Assembly (NCBI RefSeq): GCF_017873175.1
Contig: NZ_JAGGJW010000012.1
Location: 210,677-274,676, forward strand
Length of the DNA stretch: 64,000 bases
Origin: Neorhizobium petrolearium
GTDB taxonomy: Bacteria > Pseudomonadota > Alphaproteobacteria > Rhizobiales > Rhizobiaceae
Direction of reading: 5' to 3'
The translations under genes and the position numbers were made by a program. The notes under the pieces are model-generated. The model was not told the DNA's origin. It saw nothing but the letters and a program-made list of their open reading frames with translations, and searched no databases. Of the stretch, positions 1-8,552 are shown in pieces; position 1 is the first letter of the stretch; each line of letters begins with the position of its first letter.

Positions 1-740
1 AGAAGGGCGAGCGGGACGGCGATCGCGAAGAAGGCATCGACGGAGAAGACCGGCAGCGTGAACTCCGGTGCGGCGAAAGCGATGTTGGCCGCGCCGCCTC
101 CAACCGCACCGGTGGCGAGTGCAGCGAGCAGGCCGGCGACGAGGGCGGCCAGCACCGGCGGAATGGTCCTGGTCAGCCGCATTGAGACGAAGAAGGCAAG
201 GATCGCGCCGCCGGCGATCAGCGGTGCCGTGCCGAGCGCAGTCACGGCGCCTGTCGCAAAACGGATCAGCGCACCGGCGATCATCGCCATGACGATCGGC
301 ATCGGCAGCCAGCGCATGACCTTGCCGATGAGCCCGGTGACACCGAGCAGCAGAACCAGCAGGCCCGCCAGAATGAAGGCGCCAACCGCCTCATTGAACG
401 GGATTGTCGCCAGCGAGCCGGCGACGAGGGCCGCGCCGGGAATAGAATAGGCGCCGTTGATCGGCTGCTTGTAATGAAGCGCGAGCAGCAGGCTGATAAT
501 CCCGCCGAGCACGTAGATCGCAAACAGCCAGGCGACAGTCTGCCCGTTGGTCAGATGGCCGGCTTCGGCCGCGCCGATGACAATAAGGGCCGGGCCGGAG
601 CAGCCGAAGATGGCGGCGACGAGCCCGGCGCTCATCGTCTTGATGCCGAGATGTTTTGGTAGGTCGCGCAGACCCGACACGATGCCGGGTCCTCTTTCGA
701 CAAGGCGTCTTTCCTGTGTAGTCTGGTCGATTGTTTCCAT
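1..740 (-). CDS. benE: BenE-family benzoate/carboxylate:H+ symporter, 3' end outside window
   Basis: About 246 residues are visible before the frame runs off the window edge; BenE proteins are usually near 400 residues, so the C-terminal part is missing. The translation starts METIDQTTQERRLVERGPG and is then dominated by hydrophobic helices, with the Gly/Pro-rich stretch GCSGPALIVIGAAEAG and the motif YKQPINGAYSIPGAALV typical of BenE/xanthine-uracil-like permeases. The start is supported by GGGAGGAACG just upstream. It is the last gene visible in a minus-strand operon with a CoA ligase, an enoyl-CoA hydratase and a molybdenum hydroxylase, so it is probably the inner-membrane importer of the acid that these enzymes process. 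Whether the substrate is benzoate itself cannot be read from the sequence. Confidence 0.85.
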   Translation of the reverse strand, partial: METIDQTTQERRLVERGPGIVSGLRDLPKHLGIKTMSAGLVAAIFGCSGPALIVIGAAEAGHLTNGQTVAWLFAIYVLGGIISLLLALHYKQPINGAYSIPGAALVAGSLATIPFNEAVGAFILAGLLVLLLGVTGLIGKVMRWLPMPIVMAMIAGALIRFATGAVTALGTAPLIAGGAILAFFVSMRLTRTIPPVLAALVAGLLAALATGAVGGGAANIAFAAPEFTLPVFSVDAFFAIAVPLAL

Positions 741-833
741 GTTCGTTCCTCCCAAAGCGGATCCGAGGCCGCTCCCTCCTCTTGGAAAATGAAGCCGGGT
801 TCCCGCCCGGCCAGTGGTTCAGAGTCCGGTGAT

Positions 834-1640
834 TCAGCGTCCGACGAAGGCCGGCGTGCGCTTTTCGTGGAAGGCGAGCACGCCTTCGCGGAAATCCTCC
901 GATGTCCGAAGCCGGCTGTAGCAATGGCCCTCGAGCTCGATGGCCGTTGAAAGCGGTGCGTCGTCGGTATCGTTCAGGAGCTTTTTCGCCGTCCGCTGGG
1001 CGAGTGGCGAGAAGCCGATCAGTTCCTCGACAAGCGCGTCGACGGCCTTTTCCAGTTCGGCATTCGCAACGATCTCGGATGCGATGCCCCAGTCGTAGGC
1101 TTCCTGACCCGTGATCCGCTTCGAGCGCATCACGATGTTCTTGGTGCGGGTGACGCCGACCATCTTCTGCAGACGGGCCGAGCCGCCGGAGCCCGGGATC
1201 TGGCCGAGCTTCTGTTCGGGCAGCGCGTAGCGCGTGGTTTCGGTCGCGATGCGAAAATCGCAGGCAAGCGACAGTTCGAAGCCGACGCCGAAGCAATAGC
1301 CGCGGTTGGCGGCGATGACCGGCTTGGAGCAGCGGGCGGGTGCCGCGATGTTCCAGGCAAGGTGCGAGACATGCTCCGGGCTTGCCTCGAGGAAGCCCTT
1401 GATATTGCCGCCGGACGAGAAATGCTCGCCCTTGCCGGCAACGACGATGATGCGCACGCGATCGTCCTCGTCGAGGGCCTCGAAGACGAGGCGCAACTGG
1501 TCACGCGCCAGCATCGAGACAACGTTGTAGGGTGGACGGTCGAGCGTGATGTCGGCGCGCTGACGGGCCGCGTCGATCGTGACGGTGAAGCCGTCGAGTT
1601 CGGCAAGGCGCGGGTCCTGGAATGTGGCGTGTTCGGCCAT
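834..1640 (-). CDS. Enoyl-CoA hydratase/isomerase (crotonase) family protein
   Basis: This is a 268-residue crotonase-fold protein. The oxyanion-hole loops are visible as FSSGGNIKG and RGYCFGVGFEL. Both glutamates used by true hydratases appear to be present, one in GVGFE and one in ALPEQKLGQIPGSGG. The frame stays open further upstream, but the start MAEHATFQDPRL is preferred because AAAGGACA lies just in front of it and the upstream extension resembles nothing. It sits between a carboxylate permease and an acyl-CoA ligase, so it probably hydrates an unsaturated cyclic or aromatic-derived CoA ester. It resembles the hydratases of benzoyl-CoA or cyclohexene-carboxyl-CoA routes only in context; I cannot assign the substrate. 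Confidence 0.88.
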   Translation of the reverse strand: MAEHATFQDPRLAELDGFTVTIDAARQRADITLDRPPYNVVSMLARDQLRLVFEALDEDDRVRIIVVAGKGEHFSSGGNIKGFLEASPEHVSHLAWNIAAPARCSKPVIAANRGYCFGVGFELSLACDFRIATETTRYALPEQKLGQIPGSGGSARLQKMVGVTRTKNIVMRSKRITGQEAYDWGIASEIVANAELEKAVDALVEELIGFSPLAQRTAKKLLNDTDDAPLSTAIELEGHCYSRLRTSEDFREGVLAFHEKRTPAFVGR

Positions 1641-1678
1641 TGAATGTCCTTTCATAGATCTGGCGGCGTTCTGGCCGC

Positions 1679-3196
1679 TCACTGGTGTTCGGGAATGCGT
1701 TCCTCGGTGTATTCGCCGGCCACCAGAAGGCGGCGCAGGAGCTTGCCAACTGGGGATTTCGGAATTGCTTCGACGAAGACGAAGCGGCGTGGGCGGCGGA
1801 AATTGGCAAGGCCGGAATCGCGGCAATGTCGGTCGAGGTCCTCGGCCGTGACGGCGCCGCGTCGCTTGACGAAGGCGACGACGATCTTGCCCCAGCGCTC
1901 GTCGGGCAGGCCGACGACTGCGACTTCGGCGACGCCCTCATGCAGCGACAGGCAGCTTTCGACCTCGACCGGCGAAACGTTCTCGCCGCCGGTGATAATC
2001 ATGTCGTCGGCCCGGCCGGTGACGAAGAGATCGCCGTCACGGTCGACGAAGCCGGTGTCGCCGGTAAAGTACCAGCCGCCGTGAAGTGCCTTGGCGTTTG
2101 CGTCGGGCCGCTTCCAGTAGCCCTCGAAGGCTTCGTCGCTCTTCATCAGCGCAATAATCTCGCCTTCCTCGCCGACGGCCGCCCGTTCGTCCGGGTTGCG
2201 GCTGCCAAGCTTCACGACACGGATCGTCTGGTTGATCCCGGCACGGCCGGCGGAGCCGGGTTTTGCTGCCGCCGTCTGCTCGATCGTAAAGGTGTAGATT
2301 TCCGACGAACCGTAGTGGTTGACGAAGAGCTCAGGCCGGAAGGTCTGGTCCAGCCGCTTCAGCAATCCGTCGGTCATCGAGGCGCCGGCATAGCCGAGCT
2401 TGCTGACGGAGGCGACGCGCTCGGGCGAAAAAGCCTCGTGATGCACGAGGTCGTGGTAAAGCGTCGGCACCAGGTAAAGATTAGTGATCTTCTCCTGCTC
2501 GATCAGGTCGAGCGCCTTTGCCACGTCGAAGCGCGGCAGGCAGACGAAGGTGCCGCCGATCAACGAGGATGCGATCAGTGAGCGCACGCCCATCGTATGA
2601 TAGAGCGGCATGACGCCGAGCGTGCGCTCACCATGCCGATAGAGGTTCTGAGCCACATGGGCGAGGGCTCCGGCGCGTTCGGCGCGGTGCCGGCGCGGCA
2701 CGCCCTTCGGCTTCGAGGTCGTACCGGACGTATAGAGCATCAGCGACCAGTCTGCGGCGTCCGCCACAGGTACGATATCCGGAGCGCTGCCCTCCATGAG
2801 GCCGGACAGCGCATCAGCGGTGAACCGTGGCAGGTTCTGCGCGAGGCGCGACAGGCGCACGGCCTCTTCCGTCGAGGCTTCGTAGAACACGGCTTTCGCG
2901 CCGGCATCTGCGATGCCGAAGTCGATTTCGTCGGCCTTGGCCCGCCAGTTGAGCGGCGTGACGATCAGGCCGAGGAACTGGCAGGCCCAGTGCAGCGACG
3001 CGTTTTCCCAGCGATTCTGCATGGCAGTGAGCACATGGTCGCCCCGTTTAAGGCCGGTCTCGTCGAGTGCGGCAGCAAGCGCCGAAATCCTGCTGTACCA
3101 GCCGCTATAGGTCAGTCGCATATCGCCGTCGACGATCGCGAGCGCATCCGGGTCGCGCTCGACGCTTGCGAGGAAGCTGGTTCCAAGGTCAAGCAT
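1679..3196 (-). CDS. AMP-dependent acyl-CoA synthetase/ligase
   Basis: This 505-residue member of the ANL superfamily would activate a carboxylic acid to its CoA thioester through an acyl-adenylate. The phosphate-binding loop YTSGTTSKPKGVPR is at about residues 154-167. The later motifs YFTGDTGFVDRDG and GRADDMIITGGENVSPVEVE and the C-terminal catalytic lysine in KSPVGKLLRR are all present, so the enzyme looks intact. The start MLDLGTSF has AAGGAGGAG upstream and overlaps the stop of the [2Fe-2S] subunit gene by 8 nt, which indicates translational coupling. Next to BenE and a molybdenum hydroxylase it is a plausible aryl- or alicyclic-acid CoA ligase; long-chain or malonyl substrates are less likely from context. 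Confidence 0.88.
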   Translation of the reverse strand: MLDLGTSFLASVERDPDALAIVDGDMRLTYSGWYSRISALAAALDETGLKRGDHVLTAMQNRWENASLHWACQFLGLIVTPLNWRAKADEIDFGIADAGAKAVFYEASTEEAVRLSRLAQNLPRFTADALSGLMEGSAPDIVPVADAADWSLMLYTSGTTSKPKGVPRRHRAERAGALAHVAQNLYRHGERTLGVMPLYHTMGVRSLIASSLIGGTFVCLPRFDVAKALDLIEQEKITNLYLVPTLYHDLVHHEAFSPERVASVSKLGYAGASMTDGLLKRLDQTFRPELFVNHYGSSEIYTFTIEQTAAAKPGSAGRAGINQTIRVVKLGSRNPDERAAVGEEGEIIALMKSDEAFEGYWKRPDANAKALHGGWYFTGDTGFVDRDGDLFVTGRADDMIITGGENVSPVEVESCLSLHEGVAEVAVVGLPDERWGKIVVAFVKRRGAVTAEDLDRHCRDSGLANFRRPRRFVFVEAIPKSPVGKLLRRLLVAGEYTEERIPEHQ

Positions 3197-3701
3197 TCGG
3201 TGTCTCCTCCTTCCGTTGTTCCTCCGCGGCGTCAAGCGCCGCCTCGATGATGGTCGCGTAGCCCGTGCACCGGCAGAGATGACCGGAGAGGTGCTCGCGA
3301 ATTTCTTTCCGGCCCGCGTCCGGGCGCTCGCGCAAAAGGGCGTCGAGCGACATCAGAATTCCGGGGGTGCAAAAGCCGCATTGGAGGCCGTGGTGGTGGC
3401 GAAAGGCCGCCTGGAGCGGGGAGAGCACCGCCGGGTCGGTCACCAGCGCCTCCACGGTGCGGATGTTGCTGCCGCGGATCTGCTGGGCGAGTGTCAGGCA
3501 GGCCCGCGCCGGCTTTCCGTCGATCTGCACGGTGCAGGCGCCACATACGCCATGCTCGCAGCCGACATGGGTGCCGGTGAGGCCGATCTCGTGGCGCAGC
3601 AGGTCCGAGAGCAGCATACGGTTTTCGACCTCGGCGCGGACCATTCGGCCATTGAGTGTGAAGTGGACCAGGTGCCTCTGGGCAGCGTTTAGGTGCGGCA
3701 T
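3189..3701 (-). CDS. Molybdenum hydroxylase [2Fe-2S] small subunit (CoxS/HcrC type)
   Basis: This 170-residue ferredoxin-like subunit of the xanthine dehydrogenase family transfers electrons between the molybdenum and FAD subunits. The plant-type [2Fe-2S] cysteines are C48, C53, C56 and C68 (GCEHGVCGACT and ARAC). The second cluster uses C108, C111, C143 and C145 (CGFCTPG and CRCTG). There is no signal peptide, so the enzyme is cytoplasmic. The start codon lies inside the 3' end of the FAD-subunit gene and the stop overlaps the ligase start. The gene order FAD, [2Fe-2S], with the Mo subunit first, differs from coxMSL but all three subunits are present. Confidence 0.93.
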   Translation of the reverse strand: MPHLNAAQRHLVHFTLNGRMVRAEVENRMLLSDLLRHEIGLTGTHVGCEHGVCGACTVQIDGKPARACLTLAQQIRGSNIRTVEALVTDPAVLSPLQAAFRHHHGLQCGFCTPGILMSLDALLRERPDAGRKEIREHLSGHLCRCTGYATIIEAALDAAEEQRKEETPNA

Positions 3702-4516
3702 CGGCTTGCCTCCTTAAGCGCCTCGCGGCCGAGGCTGCGGACCAGTTCGCGTCGATAGCGTGCGCTTGCATGGATGTCGTCGCGAGCGTTCAGGGACCAG
3801 GCGATGTCGTTGATCGCATCGTCGAACTGGTCGTTGTCGAGCGCCGGCAGCCGGCAGACGCGCGGCCGGTCGTCGACCCCTGCAATGCCGAGCCGCAATC
3901 CATCGTCGTCGGCGATGGCGGCGCAGGCGACGATGGCGAAGTCGCCATGCCGGCGCCCGATCTCGCGGAAGGAACAGCCCCAGCCGGGCCGGGCCTTTGG
4001 AAAGTGCACGGACTCGATCATCTCGTCCTCGGCAAGGTCGGTGGCCATCATGCCGATGAAGAAGTCGTCCGCCTTGACCTTGCGCCTCCGGCTGCGGCTA
4101 CGCAGGCTGACGGTACCGCCGAGTGTCACCAGTGCGAGTGGTAATTCCGCACTGGGATCGGCATGCGCGACCGAGCCGCAGACCGTGCCGCGCGCCCGCG
4201 TCTGCACGTGGCCGAGCCAGGGGAATGCCGCGGCAAGGAGCGGCAGGTGCTGCGAAAGGTCGGGCTGGGCTTCCAGTTCCGCTTGGCGCACGCCCGCGCC
4301 GACGACGATCTCGTCGCCTGATGTCTCGATCTTGCGCAACGGATCGAGCCGCATGATGTCGACGAGCAGGCCGGGACGGGCGAGCCGCATGTTGAGCATC
4401 GGCACCAGCGACTGTCCGCCGGCGATCACGCGCGCCTCGCCGCCGCCTTCGGCCAGCGCGGCAAGGGCCTCCTCCAGCGTTTCCGGACAGAGGAAGTCGA
4501 AGGACGCGGGCTTCAT
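3689..4516 (-). CDS. Molybdenum hydroxylase FAD-binding medium subunit (CoxM type)
   Basis: This 275-residue subunit has the FAD-binding motif AGGQSLVPMLNMRLARPG near residues 32-49 and the second motif TVCGSVAHADPSAELPLAL near residues 110-130, as in CoxM and the xanthine dehydrogenase FAD domain. It has no cysteine-rich insertion of the kind that holds the extra [4Fe-4S] cluster in HcrB, so it is CoxM-like rather than 4-hydroxybenzoyl-CoA reductase-like. Its start overlaps the stop of the Mo-subunit gene by 4 nt (ATGA) and its end overlaps the next subunit gene. It would pass electrons from the iron-sulfur subunit to an external acceptor. Confidence 0.92.
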   Translation of the reverse strand: MKPASFDFLCPETLEEALAALAEGGGEARVIAGGQSLVPMLNMRLARPGLLVDIMRLDPLRKIETSGDEIVVGAGVRQAELEAQPDLSQHLPLLAAAFPWLGHVQTRARGTVCGSVAHADPSAELPLALVTLGGTVSLRSRSRRRKVKADDFFIGMMATDLAEDEMIESVHFPKARPGWGCSFREIGRRHGDFAIVACAAIADDDGLRLGIAGVDDRPRVCRLPALDNDQFDDAINDIAWSLNARDDIHASARYRRELVRSLGREALKEASRCRT

Positions 4517-7479
4517 CGGCGTCTCCTGAACAGAGTAGAGAGGCGCTTTTTCAGGCCGATGGCGTCGGAGGCGCTGCCGGCGTGGCGGGCGAGCGCCTGG
4601 AAAAACTGGCCGATCACCACGCGCGCTGCGCCGTCGAGCAGGCGTCCGCCGACCGAGGCGACCTTGCCGCCGATCGCCGCCTCGTAGCGATAGTCGATGC
4701 GGGTGCCGGTGGTGGTTTCGGTCAGCGTGACGCGACCCGTGCCACGGCCGGAGCCGAGCGCGCCTTCCGTGCCGCCGGAGAGCGTAACGGCTTCCGGCTC
4801 GACCATGTCGGACAGGCGGATGTCGGCGCGGTAGCGGCCCTTGACCGGCCCGATGCCGAGTGTGACCTCGGCGCGGAAATGCGTGTCGGAGACCTTCCGG
4901 ACCTCGTGCGCACCGGGGATGATCGCCTTCAGCGTGTTCGGGTCGAGCAGCATCGCCCAGACAGAATCACGGGTGGCGGTAACCTCAGCCGAGCCCGAAC
5001 CCGTCAGCATCCGCTCACCCGAGGCGCCGGTGGCGGCCGGGGTCGGATCTCGCGGCTTAGACGGCGGTCGCTCCTCGCCATAGAGCCATTCGCTGACCCG
5101 GCTCGGCGACAGTGGCAGCTGAATGTCCTCGACGCCGAGCGCATCGGCGACGGCGTTGGCGATGCAGACGGGCGTCGACATGCAATTGCCCTCGCCGACG
5201 CCCTTGGCGCCGAGCGGTGTGAACGGCGAGAGCGTCTCGTGATGGAGGATCAGCGGCTCCGGCGTCTCCATGACGGTCGGGATCAGGTAGTCGGCGAGCG
5301 TGCCGGTCAGGAAGCTGCCATCGCCGCCATAGGCATACTCCTCGTAGAGCGCGGCGCCGACGGCCTGGGCGAAGCCGCCGCGGACCTGGCCATCGACCAT
5401 GCCGGGATGCAGGATGCGGCCGCAGTCGTGCATCGTCACATAGCGGTCGATACGCACCTGGCCGGTCGTCCGGTCGATCTCCACGCCGCAGAAATCGAAG
5501 ATGAAGCCGTGGCAAAGCGACGAGTTGATCCCGTCCGTTGCCGTCGGCGCTTCGAGCTGCTCCGGCGTCCAGAAAACAGTCTCGCGGATCGTCTGGCCTG
5601 TTCCATCCGGCAGGGTGCCGGGCGCCCAGTGGCTTGCCGCAGCTACACGCCCGAAGGAAACGGCATTGTCCGGGTTGTTGCGATCAAAGAGTTTTCCGGC
5701 CCCGAAGTCCACGCTGTCCGCCGTGACATTGAGCTGCGCGGCGGCGATCGCGGCAAGACGGTCCCTGATCCGGTCCGCGGCAAGGGCCGCGGCGCCGGCG
5801 ACGGCAGCAGCAAACCGGCTTGCATAATTGCCCGAGGCGATCGACCAGGCGTCGCGTGCCGTGTCGAGTTCGGCGTTGACGCGCACCGCCTCCAGGGAAA
5901 GCCCGAGCCGCTCGGCGACCACCTGCGCGAGAACGGTGCGGTGCCCCTGGCCCTGCGGTACGGAGGCGACCTTGACAGTGACGGAGCCGAGCGGATCGAT
6001 GGCGATCGTCGCGACAGCTTGCGCGCCGTTCTTCGGACCCGCCTTCGCCCGTTCCTCCGGCGTCAGGACCGTCGTGATGTAGCTCATGTTGGAAACGCTT
6101 GGTTCGACCACCGCCGCATAGCCGATGCCGTAAAGCCGCCCTTCGGCGCGCGCCTCGTCCCTTCGCAGCCGCATTGCCTCAAGGCCGCCTTCGCCTAAGG
6201 CCCGATCGAGTGCGACACGGTAGTCGCCCGAATCGAGCAGCCCGCCGGTCGCTGTGCGATAGGGAAAGGCGTCGGCCGGAACGAGGTTGCGGCGAATGAC
6301 GTCGAGCCGGTCGAGGCCGAGCTCGACGGCGATCTTGTGCACCAAGCGCTCGAGCGCGAAATAGACCTGCGGTCCGCCGAAGCCGCGGTTCAACCCAGTC
6401 GGTGTCTTGTTGGTGAGCACCACGCGGTTGCGGATCGCGACGTTTTCGATCGCGTAGGCGCCGGTCATATTGCCGTGCATGCGGTAAAGCGTCGCCGGCT
6501 CCGGTGCGCGCAGATGGGCGCCGCAATCTTCCAGTTGATCCCAGAAAAGCGCGGTGATGCGGCCGTCGGCGGCGACGGCGGCTTCCAGCGCCGTCACGCG
6601 ATTGGTTGCCGAGACGGACGCCGTCAGATGTTCAAGCCGGTCTTCGATCCATTTCACCGGCCGTCCGGCGACGCGTGCGGCGACGGCGGCAAGGATGACA
6701 TAAGGAAAGACACCCTGCTTGATGCCGAAGGAACCGCCGGAATCGGGCGGTGTGCGCAGCCGCATGCGGTTGCCGGGCACGTTCAGCGCACGTGAAATCA
6801 CCGCATGGATCGAAAATGGACCCTGAAAATTCGCCGTGACGTCATAGGCATCCTCGCCCGGATCGTATTCGGCGATGACGCCGTAGGTCTCGATCGGCGT
6901 GCAGGAATTGCGCGGATATGCGATGCGGATGGAAATGCGGTGCGCAGCTGTGGCAAGAGCCGCCTCCGGGTCGCCGTAACGAAAGATGCGCTCGTTGATG
7001 AGGTTGGTGCCGAGCGACGGATGGAGGACCTGAGCGTCTGCTGCAAGCGCCTTTTCGGGATCGACGACGGCGGCCAGCTTCGCGTAGTCGACCTCGATCA
7101 GGTCGAGCGCATCCTCGGCGACATAACGGTTTTCGGCGACGACGAGGGCAACGGGTTCGCCGACATAGCGCACCCGGTCGCGGGCGATCGGCCAACATTC
7201 GACATTGGCCTTGACCCCGACCGTCATGCTGCGGGTGAGCCGCGCCACGTCCTCACCGGTCAGCACGGTAAATACACCGGGCAGCGCGCGGGCCGCAGTC
7301 GTATCGATCGCCCTGATTTCGGCATGACCGTGCGGCGAGCGCAGGATTGCCAGATGCGCGGTGTCGCGCCGGACGGGCAGGTCGTCAATGTATCGGCCGC
7401 GGCCGGTCAGAAGTCCGGCATCTTCGACCCGTTCGACGGTTCGCCCGATCAGGGCTCCCGCCGTCTCCAATCTCGTCAT
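4513..7479 (-). CDS. Molybdenum hydroxylase large subunit fused to a C-terminal CoxG/SRPBCC domain
   Basis: This 988-residue catalytic subunit belongs to the aldehyde oxidase/xanthine dehydrogenase family. Residues 1 to about 800 contain the usual substrate-binding and cofactor domains: GGSFGIKQGVF, LNRGFGGPQVY and the active-site glutamate in GAKGVGEGNCMS. The CO-dehydrogenase loop with its active-site cysteine is not evident, so it is probably an organic-substrate hydroxylase. After a Pro/Ser-rich linker, about residues 820-985 form a CoxG-like SRPBCC domain (LTGSGSAEV, IIPGAHEV, GIGPVKGRY). CoxG is normally a separate protein that anchors CO dehydrogenase to the membrane. A GTG lies five codons upstream in frame, but the ATG start is preferred because GGGAGGAG falls between the two. 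Confidence 0.9.
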   Translation of the reverse strand: MTRLETAGALIGRTVERVEDAGLLTGRGRYIDDLPVRRDTAHLAILRSPHGHAEIRAIDTTAARALPGVFTVLTGEDVARLTRSMTVGVKANVECWPIARDRVRYVGEPVALVVAENRYVAEDALDLIEVDYAKLAAVVDPEKALAADAQVLHPSLGTNLINERIFRYGDPEAALATAAHRISIRIAYPRNSCTPIETYGVIAEYDPGEDAYDVTANFQGPFSIHAVISRALNVPGNRMRLRTPPDSGGSFGIKQGVFPYVILAAVAARVAGRPVKWIEDRLEHLTASVSATNRVTALEAAVAADGRITALFWDQLEDCGAHLRAPEPATLYRMHGNMTGAYAIENVAIRNRVVLTNKTPTGLNRGFGGPQVYFALERLVHKIAVELGLDRLDVIRRNLVPADAFPYRTATGGLLDSGDYRVALDRALGEGGLEAMRLRRDEARAEGRLYGIGYAAVVEPSVSNMSYITTVLTPEERAKAGPKNGAQAVATIAIDPLGSVTVKVASVPQGQGHRTVLAQVVAERLGLSLEAVRVNAELDTARDAWSIASGNYASRFAAAVAGAAALAADRIRDRLAAIAAAQLNVTADSVDFGAGKLFDRNNPDNAVSFGRVAAASHWAPGTLPDGTGQTIRETVFWTPEQLEAPTATDGINSSLCHGFIFDFCGVEIDRTTGQVRIDRYVTMHDCGRILHPGMVDGQVRGGFAQAVGAALYEEYAYGGDGSFLTGTLADYLIPTVMETPEPLILHHETLSPFTPLGAKGVGEGNCMSTPVCIANAVADALGVEDIQLPLSPSRVSEWLYGEERPPSKPRDPTPAATGASGERMLTGSGSAEVTATRDSVWAMLLDPNTLKAIIPGAHEVRKVSDTHFRAEVTLGIGPVKGRYRADIRLSDMVEPEAVTLSGGTEGALGSGRGTGRVTLTETTTGTRIDYRYEAAIGGKVASVGGRLLDGAARVVIGQFFQALARHAGSASDAIGLKKRLSTLFRRRR

Positions 7480-7582
7480 TCGCTCCTCCCGCACCCGTCC
7501 GTGATGGGTGCCGTGGCGCGAATGGTGGAGAAGGGCGGGCGATCAGGCGATACCGAGGCGTATCAGACCTTACCGAGGAGTC

Positions 7583-8435
7583 TCAAAATCCTGGGGCCGA
7601 GAGCCGGGTGACGCTACGGAAGATGCTCGGTGAGGATCCGGCATGATCGTGAAAAAAGCGCGAAAAATGCGCCGGGACAGAAAAGCCGAGCCGGTCGCTG
7701 ATCGTGGCGAAGCTGTCCCTCCCGTCGGCGACGGCCGCGACAGCCTGTTCTAGTCGCTGCACATTGAGGAAGACGCGCGGGGTCACCCCTGTCGACGTTT
7801 CGAACAGTCGGAAGAAATGCGCGCGAGAGACCGACGTCGATTGCCAATCGGTCGAGATCGGTGATCTCTCCCGGTGACGCCTTCATTCGCTCGACGGCAT
7901 TACGGATGCGGAAGTCAGGCACGGAGCGCGATGCCAGGTCGCGGATTGAATTCGGCACCGCACGCCACTCGGCGAAACGCTCGATGAGGGCCGTCATCAG
8001 CTCGCCAAGAAGAGTCTCGTGGGCTTTGCTGCTGTTCGGCTCCTGTACCATGGCCTCCGCGAGCGTGCGGGTGCGCGAACGTATGCCCGGCGTGATTAAG
8101 CCTACATTGGAGGCGAAAAAATCGGGCGCATGACTCGCGGCCCAGTTCGGTCGGAAATGACCGAGCCATTGCGGTTCAATATAAAGCGCAAGGATCACCG
8201 TCTTCGCGCGCGTCTGGTCGTGCGCATAGGCATGCGGCTCCCAGGCATTGATGAGAACGGCGCTTTCGTCGGTGAGCGGCACGAGTCTGTCGCGCACGGA
8301 AAACTGCGTATTGGCGCCCTCGACCTTCAACAGGACATGGCAGTGCGGGTGCGCATGCCACACCAGGGGTCGATCCATATCCAGCAGCGCCACTCTCCCG
8401 AAGCGGCCACGTGCGATGCGCAGAGCATTCGACAT
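7583..8435 (-). pseudogene. AraC-family transcriptional regulator with a frameshift in the DNA-binding domain
   Basis: The first part reads as an AraC cupin-type sensor (HAHPHCHVLLKVEGANTQFSV) and the start of the helix-turn-helix region (DLDRLAIDVGLSRA). At about 7819-7825 the frame breaks in the alternating run GCGCGC. The other frame then continues the family signature with HFFRLFETSTGVTPRVF and ends with FATISDRLGFSVPAHFSRFFHDHAGSSPS. Restoring two bases, or removing one, would give a normal regulator of about 284 residues. It lies upstream of the molybdenum hydroxylase operon on the same strand and was probably its activator. A true mutation and a base-call error in the GC run cannot be told apart here. 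Confidence 0.75.
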
Positions 8436-8552
8436 TGCTCAATTATTGGACATTTCCTAGAAACTACAAGCCCGGCAGGATCTCTCAAGGCCGCTGCTCG
8501 CCAGGTCTCTTCAGGATACCTCTTTGTACTCTAGACGTTGTCAATCGCGCGC

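Noticed and set aside
4582..6198. A 538-codon open frame on the plus strand
   Set aside because: It is the mirror of the molybdenum hydroxylase large subunit in GC-rich DNA; composition is Arg/Ala/Asp-rich with no domain.
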